Shown piece after piece: positions 32,688 through 41,432 of a stretch of DNA of 64,000 bases. The DNA is from Roseibium sp. MMSF_3412. Lineage in GTDB: Bacteria > Pseudomonadota > Alphaproteobacteria > Rhizobiales > Stappiaceae. The notes under the pieces were generated by a model. It made no database searches. It was not told the origin of the DNA and saw nothing but the letters and a program-made list of their open reading frames with translations. The number at the start of each line of letters is the position of its first letter. Positions within the stretch are counted from its first letter, which is position 1. The DNA is taken from NCBI RefSeq assembly GCF_030733265.1, contig NZ_JASHJI010000005.1:1-64000 (forward strand). The letters are read 5' to 3'. Both the position numbers and the translations under genes were made by a program.

Positions 32688-33710
32688 TCAGCTTGTTCGC
32701 ATCGCTTTTCGCCGCGTCGCAGACGGCAATTCGCCAAAATGCTTGCTGTAGTAGGCCGTGAACCTGCTCCAGTCCCAGAAACCTTCCTGCGCGGCGATGT
32801 TTCCGATCGACTCACTGAAGAAGCGTTTTTCTCGCAGCTTCCGTCGCGCATTGTGCAGCCTGACAATGCGCGCATAGGACCGCGGCCCCATTTTGACGTG
32901 CTCGGAAAAGGCCTGTTCAACCGAACGCTTCGAACCAAGCTTCGACAAAGCGTCATTGCTGTCGCCTCCCTGGTAGAGATCGCGCTCAGCCAGCAGGTGC
33001 CTTGCTTTGAGAAAGCGATCCAGGGCGGGGGATCGGTGGATAACGTTATAGTCTCCACGCTCGAGCCATTCGAGGGAAAACCCAGCCGCGATGCTTGAAA
33101 TCAGCGCCTGATGAATAATGTGAGCGGTTTTGGTTTCGTTGGCCGGAAGAATTCCCTTCGCGCTTTGAAGTGTCATCAGCGCGTCGTCCTGTATCCGGCT
33201 TGCCAACCGCCGCGACCTGACAAACTCGCCGTCCCGCTTCAGAGATCTGAACCAGCTTCCAACATCGGGAACCAGATTTTCGCTGTTGAGCAGCGCCTCG
33301 CACTCCACCGTCATCATAAGCAAAGGGCATTGGGTTGGTGTCGGCGCAACGGCTTGGCCGCCGGGTGGCAACACATAGACCCACGTACCCGCACCCTGAA
33401 CGCCGAAAACCGCATCTTTGCAGCTTTCACAAAGACATGTGCAGAAAAGAAACTTGTCCTGATCCACCTTCATGCATTGCTCGATGGCCTGCTCGCTCTG
33501 CGTGACATGTATTGAAATCCGGTCCACCAGGGCAAAAACGACACTTCCCTCAAAGGCCCCGGGACTGAGTTGAATGCTCTCAAGTTTGATTCCCTTGAAC
33601 AGACTTGCGTGATGTTCGAGATCGTTGCTGTCGCACTTGTACAAGACTGAAGAATCGACATTCAATTCTTCGAAATTCGAAAGTTTATTGAATCCAACCA
33701 ATTCATTCAT
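32688..33710 (-). CDS. AraC-family transcriptional regulator, paralogue 3
   Basis: 340 residues, full-length homologue of the proteins at 25007 and 26269 but more distant. The N-terminal sensor domain has five cysteines (LFCTCLCESCKD and YKCDSN) that the other two lack, hinting at a redox or metal signal. The DNA-binding domain keeps EHVKMGPRSYARIVRLHNAR and QEGFWDWSRFTAYY. ATG 33710 was chosen because it gives the same N-terminal length as the paralogues; the 105 residues upstream in the frame are Arg-rich and not protein-like. It lies upstream of the HD-GYP locus on the same strand. Confidence 0.86.
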   Translation of the reverse strand: MNELVGFNKLSNFEELNVDSSVLYKCDSNDLEHHASLFKGIKLESIQLSPGAFEGSVVFALVDRISIHVTQSEQAIEQCMKVDQDKFLFCTCLCESCKDAVFGVQGAGTWVYVLPPGGQAVAPTPTQCPLLMMTVECEALLNSENLVPDVGSWFRSLKRDGEFVRSRRLASRIQDDALMTLQSAKGILPANETKTAHIIHQALISSIAAGFSLEWLERGDYNVIHRSPALDRFLKARHLLAERDLYQGGDSNDALSKLGSKRSVEQAFSEHVKMGPRSYARIVRLHNARRKLREKRFFSESIGNIAAQEGFWDWSRFTAYYSKHFGELPSATRRKAMRTS

Positions 33711-35148
33711 CGAACTACTCTCGGAACGACGTTCTTCACTCCATGAGAATCTCTTCAGATTTCCGGCCGCCACGACGTCACGCTTGACCGGACGTCTTCC
33801 GATGCCGCTCCTTCTTCGGGTCCTTTTCGGCAGAGCCGAAAGCCTCCGTGCGGGCCGGCGGCGGGCCACAGCCCAGCGCTCGGCGGAATTCGCGTGCCAG
33901 CACCCCTGGTGCGCCAGGTGCCCTTGTGTGGCGCATCCGATCGATCGCCCGCGAGCCGGAACTGCGATGGCGACCGCCCATCCGGGCAACGCAGGACCTA
34001 GACAGGTGTGGGGGACCTTTCTCATGAGTGCCTGCGCATTGACCGGATGGGCGGCGACATCCGACTTGACGAATCCCGCACGCCCCCCTTACGAGAAGGT
34101 TGCAACGGTAATGCAACGCCATGCCGAACCCCGAAGCGGCACGCGAACGAGCACACTCGCTCCGCCCGACCCTCGCCGATGCGTGAGGGCGGAACCCGCT
34201 TCTGAACTGAACTTGATTGCCGTAACGCGAGAACTTGCCCGGAAACTCAGCGCTGGTGATGGAACCGGATTTTACGCGGAAACCGTGACGATGACTGACC
34301 CGTCGGATCGAACGTTCGATCCACGCAATCATGCACGACACAGAGTTCCTTTCCGCTGCAAACACAACCACCCCCGATTCGACAATCGATACCCTATCGA
34401 TACGAAATGAGGGCGCGGGTACGTTATGCAGAACTCGCACGTACTTCAGACATAACTTTTTTTGATTTTGATTTATATATCAAATAGAAGATTTAAATTA
34501 TAAGCATATAGCGCAATTCAAATTCTCATCGAGCAAAACAAAAGTTCAAAATCGGCAAATCATTGCATGTTTAGCAATGAAGTAACAAAACTTTAACGCC
34601 TTAAACTTATTTTAAACGCGCCGCGATCGCGTTTTAAGTAGAATTTCTTATATATCAAAGTCTTCATTCAATCCTGGAGAATCCGCGCCTCGTCGACCGA
34701 TTGCGGTTCAGCTCTGCACCAATCTCAATCTGAAGCAGAATTCGCAACGGTGCCGCATGCTCCAGTCCCGGGCGCAGCGCCACCCGTCATTACGGTTTGT
34801 TTCATATCTTCTTAAGCGGTCAGCAACAACTTGGCTTTCGCACTGGTGCGCGATGAATATCTCCCGGATCTGCCGCCCGCAGGCGACGACGCGGCACCGA
34901 GCACCCGTCATCCGTCAATAAGGAATCCTTGAAAACCGGGCACGGATTGCGCCTCCCTGCAGCGCAGCAACCGAAAGGCGAAGCAGGCAAAGCAGCCCTC
35001 GCAGGTGCCCCGCCGCAGGGTCAAAAAGGCGCTCGCAATCGCAAACACGGCCCTATCAGGGAAAAAGTGTGGCCGGGACAGTTGCCAAATGTCAAAAAAG
35101 GAACAAATAATGGTACCAATTGAAATTGGTTCCACAAGAAGACGCTGC
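33711..35148. other. Long gene-poor region of mosaic composition
   Basis: 1.4 kb with no supportable gene. From 33740 to 34430 it is GC-rich; overlapping open frames of 128 to 261 residues run on both strands, but none has a recognisable domain. From 34440 to 34680 it is very AT-rich and has two copies of TTATATATCAAA (34473-34484 and 34648-34659). The rest to 35148 leads to the GntR gene. The part 33740-34430 could be the remains of a decayed gene. An ATG at 34024 with a GGGGGAC sequence 8 nt upstream opens a 128-residue frame of doubtful reality. Confidence 0.5.
35111..35134. promoter_or_regulatory. Operator-like palindrome at the GntR gene start
   Basis: TGGTACCAAT (35111-35120), spacer TGAA, ATTGGTTCCA (35125-35134): 9 of 10 positions are symmetric. 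The TGGT..ACCA type is common for FadR-subfamily GntR operators. Its place in the leader suggests autoregulation and control of the transporter operon that follows. Confidence 0.65.
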
Positions 35149-35859
35149 ATGACCGAAGATCGACCCACCCGGAGAAATTCCAGTTTGGCGCTGGAACGTC
35201 TGCGCATTCTCGTTGACCAACTTGCGATGGAGGGCATACGCCAGCTGCCGACCGAACGGGACCTTTCTGACCAAATTGGTGTCGGTCGCCGCGCCGTTCG
35301 CAGGGCGCTGGAAGTGCTTGAAACGGAAGGTTTCATCTGGAGGCGTCAGGGCGCCGGCACATTCGTCGGCGCAAAGCCGAGCGATGGCGAGCAGCAGCTC
35401 AGCAAACTTCCGGAAATGAGCAACATGCTGGAGGTCATGGAAGTGCGCCTGCGGCTGGAACCTGCCCTTGCTCAATTGGCCGCCATCCGGGCGACGCCGC
35501 AGGATATCGTTCAAATGCGTCACATCGCGGACAAGGTCGGCGAAGCAGATGACATGGACGGCCGCGAATTGTGGGACGGCGCCCTGCACAGGGCGATCGC
35601 CAAGGCAGCCGGCAATGCGCTCTTTCTTGCGCTTTTCGACGTCGTGGACCGCACGCGTCAGAACGAAAGCTGGCGCCACGTGCGCGAAGCGCTGCGCACC
35701 AGTGAGACCGTCTTGCAGTACAAGGCGCAGCATTCCGACATCGTGGATGCAATCGAACGCCACGATCCCGTGTCCGCGGAACGTCTGATGCGCCAGCATC
35801 TGCTCACCCTGCAGGAACGTCTGCTTTTCCAGACGTCGGAAAGTGCCGGCAGTGTCTGA
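35149..35859 (+). CDS. GntR-family regulator (FadR/FCD subfamily)
   Basis: 236 residues. The N-terminal winged helix is clear: LALERLRILVDQL, RQLPTERDLSDQIG, VGRRAVRRALEVLETEGFI, RRQGAGTFVG. The C-terminal FCD domain has EVRLRLEPALAQLAA, the DGALHRAIAKAAGN segment with metal-type His, and HSDIVDAIERHDPVSAERLMRQH. It is the first gene of the peptide-transport operon and overlaps the next gene by 17 nt. ATG 35149 is preferred because the operator palindrome then lies in the leader; ATG 35110, with AAGGA upstream, is the alternative. It probably represses the operon until a peptide or amino-acid product binds. Confidence 0.9.
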   Translation: MTEDRPTRRNSSLALERLRILVDQLAMEGIRQLPTERDLSDQIGVGRRAVRRALEVLETEGFIWRRQGAGTFVGAKPSDGEQQLSKLPEMSNMLEVMEVRLRLEPALAQLAAIRATPQDIVQMRHIADKVGEADDMDGRELWDGALHRAIAKAAGNALFLALFDVVDRTRQNESWRHVREALRTSETVLQYKAQHSDIVDAIERHDPVSAERLMRQHLLTLQERLLFQTSESAGSV

Positions 35860-36877
35860 GGGTACGGATTCCAGGTCGGGCGGGTCGAAAAACCCGTCCC
35901 TGCTCACGGTCGACAATCTGGCGATCCGTTTCGGCAACGCGCCTGCAAACACCGTCGACGGGATCTCATTTGCCGTCGACCGAGGCGAAACGCTCTGCAT
36001 CGTCGGCGAGAGCGGCTGCGGTAAATCCATATCGGCCCTGGCGCTGATGGGCCTGCTTCCAATGCCGCCGGCGAAGATCGCCGGCGGACGCGTATCCTTT
36101 GATCAGAGAGACTTGCTGACGCTTCCCGCAAAGGCCCGGGCGGATCTGCGCGGCGATCGCATGGCGATGATTTTTCAAGAGCCCATGACATCCTTGAACC
36201 CCGCCTTCCGGATCGGTGATCAGATTGCTGAAGGTGTGCTGCGCCACAGGGCGATAAGTCAGGCGGATGCCCGCCGCAGGGCCCTGCAGATGCTGGACAG
36301 GGTGAAGATCCCCGCCGCTGCCGAACGGCTGGACGACTACCCGCACCAGCTTTCCGGCGGCATGCGCCAGCGGGTGATGATCGCCATGGCACTTGCCAAT
36401 GACCCGGATCTCCTGATTGCCGATGAACCGACGACAGCGCTCGACGTGACCATTCAGGCACAGATCCTCGAGCTCATGAAAACGCTCCAGGAAGAGACGG
36501 GAACGGCACTGATCATGATCACGCATGATCTTGGTGTTGTTGCCGAAATCGCCGACCAGGTTGCGGTGATGTATGCCGGCAGGATCGTCGAGCAGGGGCC
36601 GGTTGAAGCCATATTCGACGACCCTCAACATCCCTACACCATAGGCCTGATGAGTTCCCTGCCCTCGCTTGGTGAGCGCCAGAGCCGACTGACGACCATC
36701 TCCGGAATGGTGCCGACGATTGAAACGATGCCGTCCGGCTGCCGCTTCGCGCCGCGCTGCCCGTTTGTACGTGAGACCTGCATCACCCGTGCACCCGAAT
36801 TGACCTCCATGTCGCCGGGGCACCTTGCAGCCTGCCATTTCGCGCCACTCGAGACCCACATGGTGGAAGCGGTATGA
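35843..36877 (+). CDS. Peptide ABC transporter ATP-binding protein (DppD-like)
   Basis: 344 residues of the oligopeptide/dipeptide importer ATPase family. Walker A is GESGCGKS, the Q-loop [12 protein letters not shown], the signature LSGGMRQR, and Walker [13 protein letters not shown], then the switch His in [10 protein letters not shown]. The C-terminal extension has the Cys-rich motif [15 protein letters not shown], which binds an iron-sulfur cluster in DppD-type proteins. It pairs with the second ATPase to drive the two permeases downstream. Its GTG start lies inside the GntR gene, and its end overlaps the next start by 4 nt (ATGA). Confidence 0.94.
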   Translation: MPAVSEGTDSRSGGSKNPSLLTVDNLAIRFGNAPANTVDGISFAVDRGETLCIVGESGCGKSISALALMGLLPMPPAKIAGGRVSFDQRDLLTLPAKARADLRGDRMAMIFQEPMTSLNPAFRIGDQIAEGVLRHRAISQADARRRALQMLDRVKIPAAAERLDDYPHQLSGGMRQRVMIAMALANDPDLLIADEPTTALDVTIQAQILELMKTLQEETGTALIMITHDLGVVAEIADQVAVMYAGRIVEQGPVEAIFDDPQHPYTIGLMSSLPSLGERQSRLTTISGMVPTIETMPSGCRFAPRCPFVRETCITRAPELTSMSPGHLAACHFAPLETHMVEAV

Positions 36878-38013
36878 AGCATTTCGCGCAAGACACCATT
36901 CTGGAAACCCGCTCGCTCGGACGCAATTTCACGCGCGGCGGCGGACTATTCCAGCAAAGGACTGTTGTGCGGGCCGTCGACGGTGTCGACCTGACGGTCA
37001 GGCGCGGCGAAACACTGGCCATTGTGGGAGAAAGCGGCTGCGGAAAGTCCACGCTTGCAAGAACTCTCGTGCGGCTGCTGGAACCCACCAGCGGTCAGGT
37101 TCTTTATGAAGGTTCCGACATCGCGCATCTTGCAGCGCGCAGTATGCGAAAGTTGCGCAAGGACCTGCAATTTGTCTTCCAGGATCCGTTTTCATCCCTG
37201 AACCCGAGGATGACGGTCGGTGCCATCGTTGAAGAACCGCTGACCATTCACACACGCGACGGCAAGCCGGCGCGGCAACAGAAAGTCGCCGGCCTTCTGC
37301 AGCGTGTCGGCCTTCGCCCGAGCATGGCGGACAGGTACCCGCACGAGTTTTCAGGCGGTCAGAGGCAGCGCATCGGCATCGCGCGCGCCCTTGCAAGCGA
37401 GCCCAAGGTGATTGTTGCGGACGAACCGGTTTCAGCGCTCGACGTTTCCGTACAGGCGCAGGTGATCAATCTGCTGGAGGATCTGAAAACCGAATTCAGT
37501 CTCACGCTTGTCCTGATTGCCCACGATCTTGCCGTCATCCGTCACATGAGCGACCGGGTCGCGGTCATGTATCTCGGAGAAATCGTCGAGATCGGAGACA
37601 CGGAAACCGTCTACGGCGCGCCGCGGCACCCCTACACCCAGGCATTGATGCGCGCGATTCCCGTGCCGGCTCCCGGCCTGCGTTCGATGCAGGCTGATCT
37701 TCCCGGGGATATCCCCTCACCGCTCAACCCTCCCTCAGGCTGCCGGTTCCACACCCGCTGCCGGCATGCCGATGCCAACTGCGGGACCAAGCGTCCTGCC
37801 CTTGAACCCACGGAAGGACTGCGCGAGGTCGCCTGCCATCACTGGCAGAAGATCGCCGCAAGCCTGAGCCCGCAAAAACAAGAGCCGCCCAGAAGTGCGG
37901 CCGCTGCGAAACGCTTTTCCCTTTACCGGGAGTGGAGCCGAAAGAACAAGTCGAAAGGCCCATCCTCCGCCCCCGGTGTCACCACCACCCAGAGGAAAGA
38001 CAATAATGCGTAA
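36874..38013 (+). CDS. Peptide ABC transporter ATP-binding protein (DppF-like)
   Basis: 379 residues, second ATPase of the importer. Motifs: Walker [10 protein letters not shown]-loop [12 protein letters not shown], signature FSGGQRQR, Walker [12 protein letters not shown], switch region IAHDLAV. The Cys-rich [15 protein letters not shown] is also present. The last 50 residues (after about 325) form a Lys/Arg/Ser/Pro-rich tail that is longer than in DppF and appears to be an extension added by read-through into the leader of the next gene. It overlaps the solute-binding-protein gene by 8 nt. Confidence 0.93.
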   Translation: MKHFAQDTILETRSLGRNFTRGGGLFQQRTVVRAVDGVDLTVRRGETLAIVGESGCGKSTLARTLVRLLEPTSGQVLYEGSDIAHLAARSMRKLRKDLQFVFQDPFSSLNPRMTVGAIVEEPLTIHTRDGKPARQQKVAGLLQRVGLRPSMADRYPHEFSGGQRQRIGIARALASEPKVIVADEPVSALDVSVQAQVINLLEDLKTEFSLTLVLIAHDLAVIRHMSDRVAVMYLGEIVEIGDTETVYGAPRHPYTQALMRAIPVPAPGLRSMQADLPGDIPSPLNPPSGCRFHTRCRHADANCGTKRPALEPTEGLREVACHHWQKIAASLSPQKQEPPRSAAAAKRFSLYREWSRKNKSKGPSSAPGVTTTQRKDNNA

Positions 38014-39511
38014 CTCTCTCCTAGCTGCACTTCTTCTCAGTGTTTCTTCGGTCATCGCGCCTGCCACGGCGGCAGACCTGCGTATCGGCCTTCAGGAAGA
38101 TCCGGACGTTCTGGATCCCGATCAGTCGCGGACATTCGTCGGCCGGATCGTCTATGCATCCCTGTGCGACAAACTCGTCGACATCACGCCGGATCTGGAG
38201 ATCATTCCGCAGCTCGCCACGGGCTGGTCATGGTCGGATGACGGTCTGACACTCACGATGGACCTGCGCGACGATGCGACCTTTCATGACGGCACACCGT
38301 TTGATGCGGAGGCGGTGAAAGCCAATATCGACCGCTCTCAGAACCTTCCGGAAAGCAGGCGCAAGAGTGAAGTCAAGAACATTCAATCCGTCGAAGTCAC
38401 CGGACCGCATCAGGTTCAGTTCAAGCTGAAAGGCCCCGACGCGACACTGCTGGCGCAATTCGCCGACCGCTCCGGCATGATGCTGTCGCCAACCGCTGCG
38501 GCTGCCGCCGGTGTCGATCTCGGCGCGAAACCGATCTGCTCCGGACCGTTCAAATTTGTCGAAAGGGTTGCGCAGGACAGGATCGTCCTGGAAAAGTTCA
38601 GCGATTACTGGAACGCGGACAGCATCAACTTCGACAAGGTTACCTTCCTTCCCATTCCGGACACGACCGTGCGCCTGGCGAACCTGCGCTCCGGCGATCT
38701 CGACATGCTGGAGCGTCTCGCGGCCACCGATGCAGCCTCGGTGAAAGGAGACGGTTCTCTCCAGTACGAGGAGGCGGTGAGCCTTGGCTATCAGGGCATC
38801 ACGATCAATGTCGGCAACGGCGATCGTGCCAACAATCCGATCGGCCAGGATGCCAAGATCCGCGAAGCCTTCAGCCTGTCGCTGGACCGCGATGCGATCA
38901 ACCAGGTCGTCTTTGAAGGTGCCTTTGCGCCCGGCAACCAGCCCTACCCGCCGACCAGTCCCTGGTATGACAAGGACCACCCGGTTCCGGCAAGGGACGT
39001 TGACAAGGCCAAGGCACTCTTGAAGGAGGCCGGGTTCGACAGCCTGGACGTGGAGGTCCAGGTCGCCAACAACCCGGTGCAGACGCAGCTGATGCAGGTT
39101 GTTCAGTCAATGGCCGCTGAAGCCGGCTTCAACGTCAAACTGAAGTCGATGGAATTTGCCAGCCTTCTTTCCGATCAGTCCGCCGGCAACTATCAGGCCA
39201 GCCAGATCGGATGGTCGGGACGCGTAGATCCGGATGGCAACATCCATCAGTTCGTGACTTGCGAAGGCGGTATCAACGACAGCAAGTACTGCAACCCGGA
39301 AATCGATGCCCTGCTCGATGCGGCACGCACATCAACGGATCTGGAAATCCGAAAAGAGAAATACGACGCGGCGCGCGACATCCTGAACGCGGATATGCCT
39401 CTGATCTATCTTTATCACGTTACCTGGATCTGGGCGCTTTCGGACAAGCTCGAAGGCTTCACGCCCTATCCGGACGGCATGATCCGTCTGGAGAACGTGA
39501 AGTTCAAGTAA
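38006..39511 (+). CDS. ABC transporter substrate-binding protein, family 5 (DppA-like)
   Basis: 501 residues: Sec signal peptide (ending APATAA), then an SBP_bac_5 type periplasmic binding protein. Typical segments are LRIGLQEDPDVLDP, LATGWSWSDDGLTLTM, LRDDATFHDGTPFDAEAV, ICSGPFKFVE and a C-terminal YDAARDILNADMPLIYLY. Members bind di- or oligopeptides, opines or glutathione. The linked gamma-glutamyltransferase suggests gamma-glutamyl peptides as ligands. A 7-bp hairpin follows it before the permease genes and may make this mRNA part more stable, as the binding protein is needed in excess. Confidence 0.93.
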   Translation: MRNSLLAALLLSVSSVIAPATAADLRIGLQEDPDVLDPDQSRTFVGRIVYASLCDKLVDITPDLEIIPQLATGWSWSDDGLTLTMDLRDDATFHDGTPFDAEAVKANIDRSQNLPESRRKSEVKNIQSVEVTGPHQVQFKLKGPDATLLAQFADRSGMMLSPTAAAAAGVDLGAKPICSGPFKFVERVAQDRIVLEKFSDYWNADSINFDKVTFLPIPDTTVRLANLRSGDLDMLERLAATDAASVKGDGSLQYEEAVSLGYQGITINVGNGDRANNPIGQDAKIREAFSLSLDRDAINQVVFEGAFAPGNQPYPPTSPWYDKDHPVPARDVDKAKALLKEAGFDSLDVEVQVANNPVQTQLMQVVQSMAAEAGFNVKLKSMEFASLLSDQSAGNYQASQIGWSGRVDPDGNIHQFVTCEGGINDSKYCNPEIDALLDAARTSTDLEIRKEKYDAARDILNADMPLIYLYHVTWIWALSDKLEGFTPYPDGMIRLENVKFK

Positions 39512-39529
39512 GTCCAGCGCGCTAAGGAG

Positions 39530-39547
39530 CCCGGCATCCCTGCCGGG
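39530..39547 (+). terminator. Intercistronic hairpin after the peptide-binding-protein gene
   Basis: CCCGGCA (39530-39536), loop TCCC, TGCCGGG (39541-39547), then TTCC. It is too weak in T to be a full terminator and likely acts as an mRNA stabiliser or partial terminator that lowers permease expression. Confidence 0.6.
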
Positions 39548-39571
39548 TTCCGGCCACCGGCGGAACCCCAA

Positions 39572-40519
39572 ATGCTGTCTTTCATTGCAAGACGTCTCGC
39601 GATTGCCATTCCGACCATTTTTCTGGTCTCGGTGTTCGTTTTTTTTCTGCAGAAACTGTTGCCCGGAGATCCGGCGCTGGTTCTGGCAGGCGAAGAGCGC
39701 GACCCGGAAACACTGGCATTCATTCGCGAAAAGTATCACCTCAACGAACCCATCCTGACGCAGTACTTTTATTGGGTCAGCGGCATGTTGAAGGGAGATT
39801 TCGGTATATCGCTGCGGACCAACCAGCCCGTTCTGGAACTCATCGGCGAAAAGCTGCCCGTCACAATTCAGCTCGCCGTCATGGCAATGATCATCGCGAT
39901 GATCATCGGCATACCGGCTGGAATACTGTCCGCAGTCAGGAAAGGCACTGCCGTCGACTACACGGCGAACATCATTGCGCTGTCCGGCCTGTCGATACCG
40001 AATTTCTGGCTGGGCATCATGCTGATCATGCTGGTTTCGGTCCATCTCGGCTGGCTGCCGGCATCAGGTTATGAATCCCCGTTCGTCGATCCTTTGCGGT
40101 CACTCGAAACCATGATCATGCCCGCCTTCGTGCTCGGAACCGCGCTTGCAGCAACACTGATGCGCCACACCCGTTCGGCCATGCTCGGTGTCCTGCGCAC
40201 GGATTATGTCCGGACCGCGCGGGCCAAGGGATTGCAGGAGAAGGTGGTTGTGCTGAAACATGCATTCCGCAACGCCCTGTTGCCGATTGTCACCTTGAGC
40301 GCTCTCCTCTTCGGGGAGCTTCTTGCCGGGGCCGTTTTGACCGAGCAGATTTTCACCATTCCCGGTTTCGGCAAGCTGATTGTCGATGCGGTTTTCACGC
40401 GCGATTATGCGGTTGTGCAGGGTGTGGTCATGTGTACGGCAGTCGGCTTCATTCTCATGAACCTCGTCGCCGATGTTCTTTACTTCCTCCTCAATCCACG
40501 CATGAGGACCGCGCTGTGA
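39572..40519 (+). CDS. Peptide ABC transporter permease (DppB-like)
   Basis: 315 residues with six predicted membrane segments. The long first periplasmic loop after helix 1 and the start MLSFIARRLAIAIPTIFLVS are usual for DppB. The EAA-type coupling helix is seen in DYVRTARAKGLQEKVVVLKHAFRNAL, as ARAKGL and the following HAFRNALLPI. It forms the membrane channel with the DppC-like subunit, whose gene starts inside its stop codon (GTGA overlap). Confidence 0.94.
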   Translation: MLSFIARRLAIAIPTIFLVSVFVFFLQKLLPGDPALVLAGEERDPETLAFIREKYHLNEPILTQYFYWVSGMLKGDFGISLRTNQPVLELIGEKLPVTIQLAVMAMIIAMIIGIPAGILSAVRKGTAVDYTANIIALSGLSIPNFWLGIMLIMLVSVHLGWLPASGYESPFVDPLRSLETMIMPAFVLGTALAATLMRHTRSAMLGVLRTDYVRTARAKGLQEKVVVLKHAFRNALLPIVTLSALLFGELLAGAVLTEQIFTIPGFGKLIVDAVFTRDYAVVQGVVMCTAVGFILMNLVADVLYFLLNPRMRTAL

Positions 40520-41397
40520 CCGCCGCTGCCGACCTTCCCGCTGCCGTTTCCGACGAGCAGCCGCGATCCGGAAACCGGGCCTGGAAAAAACTAAAGGCAA
40601 ACAAAAGTGCCTTTGTCGGGTTCTTGCTGGTGCTGTTTTTCGTCTCCATTGCGGCCCTGGCACCGCTTTTGCCCATCGCCGACCCGACCGCGACCGACTG
40701 GGGCGCTATTCGTAAGGGCCCGTCCGCTGCTCACTGGCTGGGTACGGATGAACTCGGCCGGGACATCCTCTCCAGAATGATCTGGGGCGCGCAGGCATCG
40801 CTTCTGGCAGGTGTCGTTTCGGTGCTGATCGCCGTGTCCGTCGGCGTCCCGTTCGGCCTGGTGGCCGGATATTTCGGCGGCTGGATCGATCAGATCATTT
40901 CACGGGCAACAGACGCCCTCCTGGCCACACCGTTCCTCATTCTGGCAATCGCTCTCGCCGCCTTTCTCGGGCCGAGCCTCACCAACGCGATGATCGCGAT
41001 CGGCCTGTCAGCCATGCCGATCTTCATACGGCTGACCCGCGGCGAGGTGCTGGCCGTCAAGACGGAAGACTATGTCGAAGGCGCTCATGCCATCGGTCTG
41101 TCCACCCCGGTATTGCTGGCGCGCTACATCCTGCCGAACGTGTTTGCTCCGATATTGGTTCAGGCAACCCTGACCATCGCGACAGCCATTATCGCCGAAG
41201 CGAGCCTTTCGTTCCTCGGCCTCGGCCAGCAGCCACCGGCACCCAGTTGGGGATCGATGCTGAACGTCGCCAAGAATTTCATGACCCAGGCTCCCTGGAT
41301 GGCGATGTGGCCAGGCATCGCGATCTTTCTTGTTGTTCTTGGCTTCAATCTTCTCGGTGACGGGCTGCGCGACGCACTCGACCCCCGGGAAACATAA
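40516..41397 (+). CDS. Peptide ABC transporter permease (DppC-like)
   Basis: 293 residues. An N-terminal cytosolic stretch (about 30 residues) precedes helix 1 (AFVGFLLVLFFVSIAAL). The HWLGTDELGRDILSRMIWG segment is the signature of the DppC/OppC family. The EAA loop is in EDYVEGAHAIGLSTPVLLAR. GTG 40516 was chosen because it overlaps the previous stop codon by 4 nt, as is common in this operon type; the upstream extension reads inside the previous gene. Confidence 0.93.
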   Translation: MTAAADLPAAVSDEQPRSGNRAWKKLKANKSAFVGFLLVLFFVSIAALAPLLPIADPTATDWGAIRKGPSAAHWLGTDELGRDILSRMIWGAQASLLAGVVSVLIAVSVGVPFGLVAGYFGGWIDQIISRATDALLATPFLILAIALAAFLGPSLTNAMIAIGLSAMPIFIRLTRGEVLAVKTEDYVEGAHAIGLSTPVLLARYILPNVFAPILVQATLTIATAIIAEASLSFLGLGQQPPAPSWGSMLNVAKNFMTQAPWMAMWPGIAIFLVVLGFNLLGDGLRDALDPRET

Positions 41398-41432
41398 AAA
41401 CACTCAGGAAACGCTCAAACCCGGATTCCCAT

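Noticed and set aside
33625-34410. Plus-strand frame of 261 codons and minus-strand frame 33778-34440
   Set aside because: Both overlap, lack domains and ribosome binding sites and run into the AraC gene. Recorded as a gene-poor region.
35092-36030. Minus-strand frame of 312 codons opposite the GntR gene
   Set aside because: GntR and the ABC transporter genes on the plus strand have clear motifs and overlaps; the antisense frame has none.
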